This document shows positions 15,111 through 23,909 of a DNA stretch of 64,000 nucleotides, piece by piece. The stretch is from assembly GCA_910587145.1 (NCBI GenBank), contig CAJUMH010000007.1, positions 16,615-80,614 on the forward strand. Direction: 5' to 3'. Made by a program: the position numbers and the translations under genes. The stretch's first letter is position 1. Each line of letters starts with the position of its first letter. The DNA comes from an uncultured Ruthenibacterium sp. (GTDB taxonomy: Bacteria; Bacillota; Clostridia; Oscillospirales; Ruminococcaceae). A model generated the notes under the pieces. It made no database searches, had not been told where the DNA came from, and saw only the letters and a list, made by a program, of their open reading frames with translations.

Positions 15111-16544
15111 GTGATCGGATGGATCATTTTGGCGCTTCTGGCGGTGCTGTGTGCTGTGGTGCTGGTGCGCACGGCGGGCTTTCGGCCCGCGCCCGGGCAA
15201 ACGGCACAGCCCGAGCCCACGCCGGTGGACGGCGCGGGGGCGGCCGAGCGGCTGGCGCAGCTGGTGCGCATTCCGACGGTATCGTCCTACAACGAGGCGG
15301 AGTTCGACGAGGACGTCTTCGAGGCGTTCCGCCAAAAGCTGCGCGAATTATACCCGCGTGTGCACGAGGCGTGCCCGCCCGTGCGCATTGGGCATACGGG
15401 CGTTCTCTACCGCTGGCAGGGCAAAAGCGCAGAGGAGCCGGCCGTGCTGATGGCGCATTACGACGTTGTGCCCGTGAATGCGGAAAAGTGGAAGCATCCG
15501 CCGTTCTGCGGCGAGGTGTTTGAGGGCGAGCTGTGGGGCCGCGGCACACTGGATACCAAGATCACGCTGCTGGGCGTGCTGGAGGCGGCCGAGCGGCTGA
15601 TCGGCGAGGGCTTTGTGCCGCGGCACGATATCTACTTCGCCTTTGCCGGCGACGAAGAGGTTGCCGGCAAGGGCGCGCCCGCGATCGTGGCGTATCTGAA
15701 GGAACGCGGCGTTCGGCCCGCGATGGTGGTGGACGAGGGCGGCGCCGTTGTGGACGGCGTATTCCCCGGCGTAACGAAGCCCATCGCCGTGGTGGGCATC
15801 GGCGAAAAGGGCATGATGAACGTAGAGCTCACCGCGCGCGCCGCGGGCGGCCACGCCAGTACGCCGAGCATCCCCTCGACGGTGGGCATGCTGTGCAGGG
15901 CCGTAACAGACTGTGAAAAGCACCAGTTCCCCGCCGCCCTCACCGAACCGGTGCGCCTGCTGCTGCGCAATGTGGGCCCGTATGCGCCGTTTGCCCTGCG
16001 CGTGGTGTTTGCAAATCTGTGGCTGTTCGGGCCGCTGCTGAAGGCGCTTTCCACAAAGCTGGGCGGCGAGCTGAACGCGATGATGCGCACCACAATGGCC
16101 TTTACAACGCTGCAGGGCTCGCCGCAAAACAACGTTTTGCCCGGCGAGGCGACGGCGGGTGTGAACCTGCGGCTCGTCAACCTCGATACGCCCGAAAGCG
16201 CCCAGGCGCGCCTTGCGCGCATCATCCGCAACGAGCGGGTGCAGGTGCGCACGGTGCATGCCCAGAAAGCCAGCCCCTATGCGGCGGCCGAGGGCGAGCA
16301 TTGGGACAAGCTCGCCAAGGCCGTGGGCGATACATGGCAGGGCTGTATCGTATCGCCGTATCTGATGATGGCCTGCTCGGACAGCCGCCATTACAGCGAG
16401 ATCTGCCGGGACGTGTACAAGTTCAGCGCGATGGCGCTGAGCAAGGAGCAGCGCGGGCTCATTCACAACAACGACGAGCGCATCCCCGTGAGCGAGATCG
16501 CAAAGACTGTGGAGTTTTTTACGCGGCTGGAAAAGAGCCTGTAG
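15111..16544 (+). CDS. M20 family zinc carboxypeptidase, membrane-anchored
   Basis: A 477-residue M20 metallopeptidase resembling Gly-X carboxypeptidase (PM20D1/CPS1 type) that would trim short peptides or N-acyl amino acids. An N-terminal transmembrane segment (residues 2-20) anchors it. Zinc-binding motifs: MAHYDVVPV near 123, GRGTLDTK near 145 (bridging Asp), and catalytic/metal Glu in AGDEEV near 182. The dimerisation lid follows with TARAAGGHASTPS, and a last His ligand lies near the C-terminus (LIHNNDER). Start is GTG 15111 after GGATAAGGGAGGG. It is the third of four peptidase genes on this strand. Confidence 0.87.
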   Translation: MIGWIILALLAVLCAVVLVRTAGFRPAPGQTAQPEPTPVDGAGAAERLAQLVRIPTVSSYNEAEFDEDVFEAFRQKLRELYPRVHEACPPVRIGHTGVLYRWQGKSAEEPAVLMAHYDVVPVNAEKWKHPPFCGEVFEGELWGRGTLDTKITLLGVLEAAERLIGEGFVPRHDIYFAFAGDEEVAGKGAPAIVAYLKERGVRPAMVVDEGGAVVDGVFPGVTKPIAVVGIGEKGMMNVELTARAAGGHASTPSIPSTVGMLCRAVTDCEKHQFPAALTEPVRLLLRNVGPYAPFALRVVFANLWLFGPLLKALSTKLGGELNAMMRTTMAFTTLQGSPQNNVLPGEATAGVNLRLVNLDTPESAQARLARIIRNERVQVRTVHAQKASPYAAAEGEHWDKLAKAVGDTWQGCIVSPYLMMACSDSRHYSEICRDVYKFSAMALSKEQRGLIHNNDERIPVSEIAKTVEFFTRLEKSL

Positions 16545-16607
16545 CGCGAAACGCCCGGTCACAGGCATCCGCTGTCATCTGAAGGAATTTGAAGGAGGAA
16601 GATCCCC

Positions 16608-17843
16608 ATGGATCCCAAACTGATCCGGCAATACGCCGAATTTGCCGTAAAAATCGGCGTGAACCCCCAGCCGGGGCAGACGCTGCTCATCCAGGCGCCC
16701 ATCGAGGGCGCCGCGTTCGCACGCGCCTGCGCCGAGGCCGGCTATGACGCCGGCGCGAAAGAGGTGGTGGTGCACTACAGCGACGAAAGGCTTTCGCGCA
16801 TCAAAATGGAGCGCACCGCCGTGGAGGTGCTGGAGGATGTAAAGCCGTGGCTGCAGCGCAGGATGCTGGACTATGTGCACAGCGAGGGCGGCGCGTGTGT
16901 GCTGAACATTGTGGCGCGCGACCCCGAGATCTACAAGGGCCTGGATACGGAAAAGATCGACCGCGCCAATCAGGCCACATTGAAGGCCATGCACGAATGG
17001 CGCGGCTATACGATGAACGATAAAATCCAGTGGAGCATTGTGGCCATTCCCAGCCCCGCGTGGGCCGGCAGGGTATTCCCCGGCCTGCCCGAAGACGAGG
17101 CGGTGGAAAAACTGTGGGACGCCATTTTTGATGTGTGCCGTGTGAAGGGCGGCCGTGTGGTAGAGGAATGGCAGGAGCATATCCGGCGCATGAGCGCCCG
17201 GCGCGACCGGATGAACGGGCTGCGGCTGGACAGCGTGCGGCTGCAGAGCGCCAACGGCACCGATCTTACCATCGGCCTTGCCGAAGACGCCGTGTGGGAG
17301 GGCGCGCAGTCTCACACGCCCGAGGGCTACCGGTTCATTGCAAACATCCCCACCGAGGAGGTGTTCACCGCGCCGCATCGCCTGCGCGTGAACGGTGTGG
17401 TAAAAGGTACAAAGCCCTATGTGTACAACGGCAATCTCATCGAGGATTTTTCCGTAACGTTCCGGGACGGCAAGGTGGCGGAGCATTCCGCGCGCAGCGG
17501 CGAGGCGCTGCTGGGCCAGCTGCTGGATACCGACGAGGGCGCGCGCCGTATCGGCGAGATCGCGCTGGTGCCCGCGTCCAGCCCCATCAACCGAAGAAAC
17601 CTGCTGTTTTACAATACGCTGTTTGACGAAAACGCCGCCTGTCACATTGCGTTCGGCAAGGGGTATCCCGGCACTGTTGTGGGCGGTACGGCCATGTCGG
17701 TGCAGCAGCTGCTGGAAAAGGGCGTGAACGACAGCCTTGTGCACGAGGACATCATGGTAGGCGCGCCCGATATGACGATCACCGGCGTTACCAAAGCCGG
17801 CGAGACGGTGAAGATCTTTGAAAACGGCGAGTGGGCGTTTTAA
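16608..17843 (+). CDS. M29 family aminopeptidase
   Basis: A 411-residue aminopeptidase of the AmpS/PepS/aminopeptidase T family, a cytosolic dinuclear-metal enzyme releasing N-terminal residues from peptides. Characteristic motifs: the N-terminal YAEFAVKIGVNPQPGQTLLI, the metal-ligand Glu in PTEEVFTAPH near 248, the second Glu in ARSGEALL near 297, then HIAFGKGYP and the C-terminal VHEDIMVGAPDM with His/Asp ligands. GAAGGAGGAAG ten bases upstream fixes ATG 16608. It follows the M20 gene by 63 bases, probably in one transcript ending at the strong terminator 17867-17919. Confidence 0.92.
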   Translation: MDPKLIRQYAEFAVKIGVNPQPGQTLLIQAPIEGAAFARACAEAGYDAGAKEVVVHYSDERLSRIKMERTAVEVLEDVKPWLQRRMLDYVHSEGGACVLNIVARDPEIYKGLDTEKIDRANQATLKAMHEWRGYTMNDKIQWSIVAIPSPAWAGRVFPGLPEDEAVEKLWDAIFDVCRVKGGRVVEEWQEHIRRMSARRDRMNGLRLDSVRLQSANGTDLTIGLAEDAVWEGAQSHTPEGYRFIANIPTEEVFTAPHRLRVNGVVKGTKPYVYNGNLIEDFSVTFRDGKVAEHSARSGEALLGQLLDTDEGARRIGEIALVPASSPINRRNLLFYNTLFDENAACHIAFGKGYPGTVVGGTAMSVQQLLEKGVNDSLVHEDIMVGAPDMTITGVTKAGETVKIFENGEWAF

Positions 17844-17866
17844 AAGGCAGCCGCGCCCGCCGGTGC

Positions 17867-17919
17867 GCAAAAAAGCGGCCGCCCCGACCCGAAAACGGGT
17901 GGGGCGGCCGCTTTTTTGC
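17867..17919. terminator. bidirectional terminator between the M29 peptidase gene and mgsA
   Basis: A 23-24-bp near-perfect stem of GC-rich sequence flanked by AAAAAA and TTTTTT, so it works for both convergent genes. The loop is GAAAAC. Confidence 0.9.
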
Positions 17920-17924
17920 ATCTC

Positions 17925-18329
17925 TTACGGGTGCGGATTAACGATGTTGCGCCAATCCAGATCGCCGCGCTCAAGGCCATGAATGAGCACCTCGGCGGTG
18001 GCGATATTGGTGGCAATGGGAATGTTGTGCACATCGCACAGGCGCAGGAGATTCATTTCGTTCGGCTCGTGCGGCTTGGCACTGATGGGATCGCGGAAAA
18101 ACAGCAGCAGATCGATCTCGTTGCAGGCGATGCAGGCCGCGATCTGCTGATCGCCGCCATGGGTGCCGGATAAAAAGCGCTGAATGCGCAGGCCGGTTGC
18201 CTCTCCCACCAGTTTACCCGTCGTTCCCGTTGCGCATAGCTCGTGCTGAGACAGTACCCGGCAATACGCGATGCAGAACTGAACCATCAGCTCTTTCTTG
18301 GAATCATGTGCGATCAAGGCGATTTTCAT
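17925..18329 (-). CDS. mgsA: methylglyoxal synthase
   Basis: A 134-residue enzyme converting dihydroxyacetone phosphate to methylglyoxal and phosphate, an overflow bypass of lower glycolysis; cytosolic. The family signature is complete: IALIAHDSKK at the N-terminus, ATGTTGKLV phosphate loop, SGTHGGDQQIA with the catalytic Asp, LLFFRDP and an IPIATN region. ATG 18329 has GGGGGA upstream; the longer frame is not conserved. It follows the minD-like gene by 92 bases on the same strand, an arrangement seen in other clostridia where minD and mgsA are neighbours. Confidence 0.94.
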   Translation of the reverse strand: MKIALIAHDSKKELMVQFCIAYCRVLSQHELCATGTTGKLVGEATGLRIQRFLSGTHGGDQQIAACIACNEIDLLLFFRDPISAKPHEPNEMNLLRLCDVHNIPIATNIATAEVLIHGLERGDLDWRNIVNPHP

Positions 18330-18421
18330 TCGGCATTCCCCCTTTGTTTGTGTACCGTTTATGGTTCGCAAGAGATCTTTTTATTTTGATAAAGCGATAA
18401 AGCAATAAAGCGGCGGCAGGG

Positions 18422-19153
18422 CTATCGGATTACAAGCGGGATATTGCGCCCGCACAAACGTGCGGCAATGGCGCGCAGTACAAGCCGGGGCCGGCCCTTG
18501 GCAGAAAGCGGCGTGCCCGTAGCGCCTGCCCGGCGGATCTCGTCGCTATAGGGCACAACGCCGATCAGCTGCGCGCCCACTGCGTTGATGCATTCGTCCA
18601 AATTGCGCACGCCGCAGTTTTCCAGCGTGGGCGGCACCTGGTTCAGCAGCAGGCGGATCTCGGCGCAGCCGCCGGCGGCCAGCGCATCGCAGACGATCCG
18701 GCCGTCACGCGTGGCGGCCGGGTCCGGTGTAAGCACCAAAAGCGCGCGGCTTGCCACGGCCATCGCAGCCTCGAACGGCGCGCCCATGCCGGCGGCGGTG
18801 TCCAGGAGGATCATGTCGAATACAGGGCCGGCCTTTTCCACAAATACACGCAGTGCGGCGGGCCGGATGCGGCCGCCAGAATAGGGGGCGGAGATCAGGT
18901 ACAGATCGCGATAGACGGGGCTCTCCACAATGGCTTTCCCCGCTTCGCAGCGGCCGGTGAGCACGTCCTCGATGTCGTACACGGTTTTGCCGCAGACACC
19001 GGCAATGTAATCCACGCTGCGCATTCCGCAATCCAGCTCTACCAGCAAAACGCGCTTGCCGCGCGCGGCAAGCTCCGCACCCAGCAGCACGGCCAAGGTG
19101 CTCTTCCCTGTGCCGCCCTTGCCGGAGGCGACCATAATGACGTTTGTGCCCAT
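18422..19153 (-). CDS. MinD/ParA-family ATPase (septum-site determining protein MinD-like)
   Basis: A 243-residue P-loop ATPase with the deviant Walker A ASGKGGTGKST (two lysines), Walker A' ELDCGMRSVD and Walker B MILLDTAAG. This fits MinD, which positions the division septum from the membrane. The usual C-terminal amphipathic membrane-targeting helix is not obvious, and no minC or minE is adjacent, so a general MinD-like ATPase is possible. ATG 19153 is chosen over 19165 because only the former has a ribosome site (GAGGGA). The context maf, DUF4321 and mgsA matches the rod-shape/division neighbourhood of clostridia. Confidence 0.8.
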   Translation of the reverse strand: MGTNVIMVASGKGGTGKSTLAVLLGAELAARGKRVLLVELDCGMRSVDYIAGVCGKTVYDIEDVLTGRCEAGKAIVESPVYRDLYLISAPYSGGRIRPAALRVFVEKAGPVFDMILLDTAAGMGAPFEAAMAVASRALLVLTPDPAATRDGRIVCDALAAGGCAEIRLLLNQVPPTLENCGVRNLDECINAVGAQLIGVVPYSDEIRRAGATGTPLSAKGRPRLVLRAIAARLCGRNIPLVIR

Positions 19154-19195
19154 GACTTCCCTCATTTGAACAGGAGATTACGCCAGTCTATTTTC

Positions 19196-19224
19196 ATAAT
19201 ATCACAAAAATGAAGCGGACACAA
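19196..19224 (-). promoter_or_regulatory. promoter of the minD-like gene
   Basis: Minus strand TTGTGT (19224-19219), 17-base spacer, TATTAT (19201-19196), about 43 bases upstream of ATG 19153. Confidence 0.65.
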
Positions 19225-19389
19225 CTGTTTTTTTCAGCGATAGCGACATATCCTTTAAAAATTGCAAACGTTTTTTCGGCAAAAACGCCGCGCACGGCCA
19301 AAAAACCGGCAAGGAAAGAGCGTTCCTCCGTTTTCGCAGATTTTGCGCCGCGCACGGAAAATGCGCGGCCGGCGCTCTGCCGCGCGCGG

Positions 19390-19962
19390 CTACAAAACGC
19401 CGCATTCCTTCAGCGCGGCGTAGACGCGCGCCACCGGAAGCCCCATCACATTGAAGTAACAGCCCTCGATGCCGGTGATAAATTTGCACGCGCCGCTCTG
19501 GATCCCATAGGCGCCCGCCTTGTCGTCGGAGTCGCCGGTTGCGGTGTAGGCGTCGATCTCGGCCCGAGAAAGCGGGGCAAAGTGCACACGCGTGGTATCG
19601 GCAAAGCCCGTTTCGTGCCCGCCGGCGCAGAGAAAGACGCCCGTGTGCACCAGATGCGCGCGGCCCGAGAGCGCGCGCAGCATCCGCCGCGCGTCGCCGC
19701 GGTTTTGCGGCTTGCCGAAGACCGTGCCGTCCACGTCAACCACGGTATCGCAGCCGATCACGGCGGCATTTGGGTGGGCGCGGGCAACGGCGCGGCATTT
19801 GGCCTCGGCCAGCCGCTGCACCAGCAGCACGGGCGGGCCGCCGGGGCCGGCGCGAACGATCGCCGCCTCGTCCACATCGGCGGCGCACACGCAAAAATCC
19901 GGCGTGATGCGCGCCATCAGCTCCTGCCGGCGGGGCGATGACGATGCGAGGATAATATTCAT
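19390..19962 (-). CDS. maf: Maf family nucleoside-triphosphate pyrophosphatase
   Basis: A 190-residue Maf/YhdE-type protein that hydrolyses non-canonical or dTTP/UTP-type nucleotides to monophosphates and influences septum formation. It shows the N-terminal ILASSSPRRQEL loop, the acidic VIGCDTVV motif, FGKPQNRGDARRML, and the end YFNVMGLPVARVYAAL. ATG 19962 begins directly at the family start; an AAGGAG lies 13 bases upstream, a little far. It is followed on the same strand by the minD-like gene and preceded by DUF4321. Confidence 0.92.
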   Translation of the reverse strand: MNIILASSSPRRQELMARITPDFCVCAADVDEAAIVRAGPGGPPVLLVQRLAEAKCRAVARAHPNAAVIGCDTVVDVDGTVFGKPQNRGDARRMLRALSGRAHLVHTGVFLCAGGHETGFADTTRVHFAPLSRAEIDAYTATGDSDDKAGAYGIQSGACKFITGIEGCYFNVMGLPVARVYAALKECGVL

Positions 19963-20076
19963 ATCGCTGCTTTTGCTCCTTCCATTGGAAGCCCGCCCTC
20001 CGGCTGTCTGCGCGCCGGGCGGAAAAATCCGTTCTCCCGGCTCGGCCAAGGCTCCGCAGCGGGCTTTTCGCGCAGA

Positions 20077-20343
20077 TCAGCGCAGATCGGTTTTGTTATA
20101 GCAGAAGATCGCGAGCGCGATGGTGATGATCTGCGCTACGCTGATGCCCATCGAAAAGCCGAACGTCAGCCGAACCACGGAAAGATCCAGCACGAACGGG
20201 CTGTCGGCGTTGAAGCCGATGGAGCTGGAATAGGCAAGCCAGCTGAGAAAGGGCACGCGCGCGCAGAGGTTGGCCAGCATCGCGCCCAGCACGATGCCCG
20301 CAAGCAGAAAAAAGACCAGCAGCAGATTGCGTTTGAGCTTCAT
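20077..20343 (-). CDS. DUF4321 small membrane protein
   Basis: An 88-residue protein with an N-terminal transmembrane segment (residues 5-27) and a second hydrophobic segment near 56-80. It matches the DUF4321 family, short clostridial membrane proteins usually found near maf and the mre/min genes. Function unknown. It starts at ATG 20343 after AAGGTGAGG and lies 114 bases upstream of maf on the same strand. Confidence 0.75.
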   Translation of the reverse strand: MKLKRNLLLVFFLLAGIVLGAMLANLCARVPFLSWLAYSSSIGFNADSPFVLDLSVVRLTFGFSMGISVAQIITIALAIFCYNKTDLR

Positions 20344-20422
20344 GAAAACCTCACCTTTTTACTTACAATATTTCGATTTTGGCATTTCGGTTCGCTTTGG
20401 TTCTTGCCCAAAAGCAAACGCC

Positions 20423-20872
20423 TTATTCGGAAAATTTCCCCGTCGAGCCGAAGCCGCCCGCGCCGCGCGCCGTGGGGGTAAGCGCGTCTGCTTCGGCAAG
20501 CTGCGGCAGCAGCACGGGCACAACGGCAAGCTGCGCAATGCGCTCGCCTGCGCGCACGGTGTATGGCTCGGCCGACAGATTCACAAGCCCTACCGAGATT
20601 TCGCCCCGGTAATCGGAATCGATCACACCCACGCCGTTTGAGAGCGCCAGCCCGTTTTTCACGGCGAGGCCGCTGCGCGCGAAAACGAGCGCGACGGTTT
20701 CGGGCCCCGGCAGCTCGATGGCAATGCCCGTGGGGATCACCGCGCGCCCCAGCGGCGGCAGCGTAACGCCCTCCTCCGCACATACGGCGTGCAGGTCCAT
20801 CGCCGCGCTGCCCGGCGTAGCCCGCAGCGGCGCCACGGCCTCCGGCCGCAGTTTTTGATAACGCAGGATCAT
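20423..20872 (-). CDS. dut: dUTP diphosphatase
   Basis: A 149-residue trimeric dUTPase that hydrolyses dUTP to dUMP, keeping uracil out of DNA. All five motifs are visible: 1 SAAMDLHA, 2 ARSGLAVKNGL, 3 GVIDSDYRGEI (catalytic Asp), 4 GERIAQLAVVPV and 5 ARGAGGFGSTGK. ATG 20872 is preceded by AAAGGAGG. Upstream of it (20927-21000) lies a copy of the dispersed intergenic repeat also found in front of ldh. Confidence 0.95.
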   Translation of the reverse strand: MILRYQKLRPEAVAPLRATPGSAAMDLHAVCAEEGVTLPPLGRAVIPTGIAIELPGPETVALVFARSGLAVKNGLALSNGVGVIDSDYRGEISVGLVNLSAEPYTVRAGERIAQLAVVPVLLPQLAEADALTPTARGAGGFGSTGKFSE

Positions 20873-20926
20873 GAAATAAAACGCCTCCTTTTTTGCGGCC
20901 GCCGGCCTTCCATGGGACACCGATTT

Positions 20927-21000
20927 TTACGGGCGGCTCCATCAGAAAACAAAGCGGGACTCAGGACGCGGGACTCAGGACGCTTCGCCTTTTGATCTCG
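20927..21000. repeat. dispersed intergenic repeat, copy B
   Basis: It shares with 4572-4650 the blocks ACGGGCGG(C/T)TCCATCAGAAA, ACAAAGC, GACGCTTCG and TTTGATCTC in the same order, with a different middle. Copy B contains an internal direct repeat (GCGGGACTCAGGAC twice). It lies between the U32 gene and dut. Confidence 0.75.
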
Positions 21001-21008
21001 CCGCCCGT

Positions 21009-23204
21009 TCAGCCCGTCCCCTTTTCGTACAGTCCGCGCGTAAAGGGGCCGTCGAAGGCACGGCCGGCCTCGAACAGCGCCAGAACCTCGCCCGCGCGCT
21101 GCGGCGTTTCGAGGGTAAAATACAGCAGCGGCGCCGCTGCGCCCAGCGCGGCGCGCCGGTCGCCCCAATAGAGCGGAATGGGGTTATAGACGGTGCGCGC
21201 GCCGTCCGGGCCGGTGCACCGCACGGGAAAGCGCATGCCCTTGCGGTCCAGCAGCGCGCCCGCTCTGCCGCACCCCGCGCAGCGATGCACATTGTGCAGC
21301 GGGCAGGCACGTGTGAGCATCAGCGGCATATGGCCGTAGGCCAGCGCCAGCGTGGGCAGCTGCGCCGCGCAGGCCGCAAGGCCCGAAAGCTTCAGCTCGG
21401 GCGAGAGCGTCAGCGCGCACGCGCCCAGCGCGGCATATTCCCGCGCGGCCAGCGGATTTGCAACGTTCAGGCCAAAGCCTCCCAGAACGGGCAGGCCCGC
21501 GCAGGTGTGAAAATGGGCGATATTCTGCGCCACATAGCCCGCAAAGCCCTCGCTTTGGCTCTCGCGCACCTGGCGCGCTGCGGCCTGCTCCGCGCCGCCA
21601 AACAGGGCGCGCGGCAGTTCCAGCCAAGTGATGGCGCGCAGCGCCGCGGGCACCGCGCGCCATTCCGTCAGCGGAAGGATCAGACAGCGCAGCGACGCCG
21701 GAAGCTGCTGCGGGATCTGCGTGGGCCCGGCAAAACGCGCGGCAAGGCCCTGCGCCCATGTTTCGCCCGGCAAAGCGGCCGAAGCGCCGCCCGGGGAAGA
21801 TGCCGAAGCATTGCCCGGCGAAGATGCCGAAGCGCCGCCCGGCGTAACGCCCTGCAGGGCGCCCGATAAAACAGGCGGCAAAGCGGCCGGGTCTTCCGGC
21901 GCCGGCGCGCAGGCAATGGGGCGGGGCGCCCCGCGCTGCGCGAGCAGCGCCTCCAATGCGCGGCGGCGCAGCTCGTTTACCGCGCTGCCGGGCAAAAACC
22001 ACTGCGCGCCCTCCACCCGAACCGTTTGAGCAAAAAAGGGCGTGCCGCCCGTTTTTTCCAGCGCGCGGCGGTAAACGGCCTCGGCCTGCTCCGGCGGCCT
22101 CTGCCCGGGCCCAAGCCCGGCAGAGTGCGCCGCCGCGGCGCAGCGGCCGTCTGCGTCCGCCGCCGTCAAACGCGCGCCGTCCGCCGTTAGGCTTAAGGCA
22201 AGCGATACGCCCACGCGCGGCCGTTCGCGGCGATACAGCTCCCGCAGGCGCGGCGCGGCCGCGCGGGCCGCGGCGGTGTCCGCCTCGGTGCGAATGCCGA
22301 ACAGACCGCGTCCGCGCCGGTTTGTAATATAACCGTTTGTAAATCCGGAGCGGGAAAATACATTCTGCAAAAGCTCCTCGTCGTAGGGCTCTCCCGTGCG
22401 CGCCCGCAGGCAGGCATCTACGGCTGCCGCAACGTATTCGGGCGGGCGCAGCCGCCCCTCGATTTTTACGCTGGCAACGCCTGCCCGCGCAAGCTGCGGC
22501 AGGCTTTGCAGCGCGGAGAGATCTTTTAAGCTCAAATGGTTTCCCAGAGCCGTGCGCGCGCCGTCGGATGCGTCGAAGGGCAGGCGGCACGGCCCGGCAC
22601 AGCCGCCGCGGTTGCCGCTGCGGCCGCCCAGAAACGCGCTCATGTAGCATTGCCCGGAAACACTCATGCACAGCGCCCCATGCACGAACACCTCGGTTTC
22701 AAGGCCGCTTTCGGCCGCCGCGGCGGTAACCGCGGCGATCTCGTCCAGCGTCAGCTCCCGCGCAAGGATCACGCGCGAAAAGCCCATCACGGCAAGCTGC
22801 CGTGCGCCGTCCGGGCTGTGCACGCTCATCTGTGTGGAGCCGTGCAGCAAAAGCCCCGGCGCGAGCCGCCGCACCAGAGAAGCGGCGGCAAGATCCTGCA
22901 CGATCACGGCGTCCGCTCCGGCGGCGGCGATCTCGGCAACGGCGCCGGCCAGCGCGGGCAGCTCGTCCGGGTAGACGACGGTATTCAGCGCCGTGTACAC
23001 CCGCACGCCGCGCGCATGGCAAAACGAAACGGCATCCCGTAGCGCTCCGGCCGAAAAATTGCCGGCCGTGCGCCGTGCATTAAAATGCGGCAGCCCGAGA
23101 TACACGGCGTCTGCCCCGGCAAACACCGCTGCGTAAAGCGCCTCGGCGTTGCCGGCGGGAGCCAGGATCTCGGGCTGCACGGCGGGTGCGCTCTGCGCCG
23201 TCAA
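21009..23204 (-). CDS. U32 family peptidase / RlhA-like protein
   Basis: A 731-residue U32 'collagenase-like' protein with the DUF3656 region. Characterised relatives (RlhA) hydroxylate 23S rRNA, so a tRNA/rRNA modification role is more likely than proteolysis. The N-terminal TIM barrel begins EILAPAGNAEAL; the U32 signature is EVFVHGALCMSVSGQCYMSA followed by the Cys-rich GNRGGCAGPCR. A C-terminal Cys set (RACPLHNVHRCAGC) completes an Fe-S-type arrangement. A low-complexity Gly/Ala/Ser/Pro repeat near residues 452-478 is an in-frame minisatellite. The start is TTG overlapping the zapA stop (TTGA), with AAGGAG seven bases upstream; zapA-U32 pairing is common in Firmicutes. Confidence 0.88.
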   Translation of the reverse strand: MTAQSAPAVQPEILAPAGNAEALYAAVFAGADAVYLGLPHFNARRTAGNFSAGALRDAVSFCHARGVRVYTALNTVVYPDELPALAGAVAEIAAAGADAVIVQDLAAASLVRRLAPGLLLHGSTQMSVHSPDGARQLAVMGFSRVILARELTLDEIAAVTAAAAESGLETEVFVHGALCMSVSGQCYMSAFLGGRSGNRGGCAGPCRLPFDASDGARTALGNHLSLKDLSALQSLPQLARAGVASVKIEGRLRPPEYVAAAVDACLRARTGEPYDEELLQNVFSRSGFTNGYITNRRGRGLFGIRTEADTAAARAAAPRLRELYRRERPRVGVSLALSLTADGARLTAADADGRCAAAAHSAGLGPGQRPPEQAEAVYRRALEKTGGTPFFAQTVRVEGAQWFLPGSAVNELRRRALEALLAQRGAPRPIACAPAPEDPAALPPVLSGALQGVTPGGASASSPGNASASSPGGASAALPGETWAQGLAARFAGPTQIPQQLPASLRCLILPLTEWRAVPAALRAITWLELPRALFGGAEQAAARQVRESQSEGFAGYVAQNIAHFHTCAGLPVLGGFGLNVANPLAAREYAALGACALTLSPELKLSGLAACAAQLPTLALAYGHMPLMLTRACPLHNVHRCAGCGRAGALLDRKGMRFPVRCTGPDGARTVYNPIPLYWGDRRAALGAAAPLLYFTLETPQRAGEVLALFEAGRAFDGPFTRGLYEKGTG

Positions 23205-23542
23205 CGGTTCTCCTTCATGTACGTGATCTCACGCCGCAGCCGCTCCACCTCGCGCCGCGATTCCTCGGCGGCCAGCTTTGCCTTGGCGGCATCCTCCAGA
23301 TAATCCTTGATCTGCGCACGCATGTTGTCGGCGCCGACAGTGCTCTTTTTCAGCTCGTCCAGATAGCCCAGCGCGGTGATGACGGCGGCCGTGGTAATGG
23401 AAGCCGTCGGCGTTCCGGCAAGCATCTGCGTCATGTCCTTGTCCAGTTTTTCGGCGAGCGATACAACATATTCCTCGGTATCCGTGGTGGCAATTACATA
23501 GCTGGATCCACAGATCTCGAGCTTTACCTTGTTTGCAGGCAT
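23201..23542 (-). CDS. zapA: cell division protein ZapA
   Basis: A 113-residue ZapA homologue that promotes bundling of FtsZ filaments at the division septum. The N-terminal part (VKLEICGSSYVIATTDTEEYVVSL) is the ZapA β-hairpin and helix; the C-terminal part is a coiled coil that ends in RREVERLRREITYMKENR. ATG 23542 fits the family and lies downstream of a GGGGA purine run. It overlaps the U32 gene by four bases. A candidate -10 TATAAT is found on the minus strand at 23675-23670. Confidence 0.88.
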   Translation of the reverse strand: MPANKVKLEICGSSYVIATTDTEEYVVSLAEKLDKDMTQMLAGTPTASITTAAVITALGYLDELKKSTVGADNMRAQIKDYLEDAAKAKLAAEESRREVERLRREITYMKENR

Positions 23543-23909
23543 GTTCCGGTATCCCCTTTCTTTAAAAAGCCGCACCGGCAGCTGCCGCCCGTTGTCCGGT
23601 TCGGCGCTGCGCCGCGCCGCCGTCGTTTGCCGGGCGCGCGGCCGGCCCGCTTCGTGTAAGACTGATTCTATTATATACGAATTGCGCGCGGATAGAAAGT
23701 ATATTTTAAAACTTTTCCGAAAAAATGAAAAACAGCGGGGGACACGGGCCCTGCGGTCTGCGCGTTTTTCCGCCGTGCAGCAGGTTTTTTCGTTTAGTTT
23801 TTGCCGCACCGGGCGAATAAAACAAGTAAGAAATAAAAATGGGTGTGTCGCGCAGTGGGTGGCTTTGAAAGCGCGCACGGATATAAATGCCACCGGGGAG
23901 GCTGAGCTT
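23543..23909. promoter_or_regulatory. divergent zapA / flgM intergenic region
   Basis: No gene is seen in these 367 bases. On the minus strand TATAAT at 23675-23670 with a poor TTTCTA 17 bases upstream may be the zapA promoter. Towards flgM an AT-rich stretch (23785-23845) contains no clear sigma-A box. TAGT-N(14)-GCGAATAA near 23796-23822 only loosely resembles a sigma-28 (TAAA/GCCGATAA) promoter. I do not call the flgM promoter with confidence. Confidence 0.4.

Noticed and set aside
16575..17921. 448-codon minus-strand open frame over the M29 peptidase
   Set aside because: Shadow of the aminopeptidase gene; no ribosome site or conserved motif.
23785..23830. Sigma-28 promoter for flgM
   Set aside because: The best match (TAGT...GCGAATAA) deviates too far from TAAA-N15-GCCGATAA to call as a feature.
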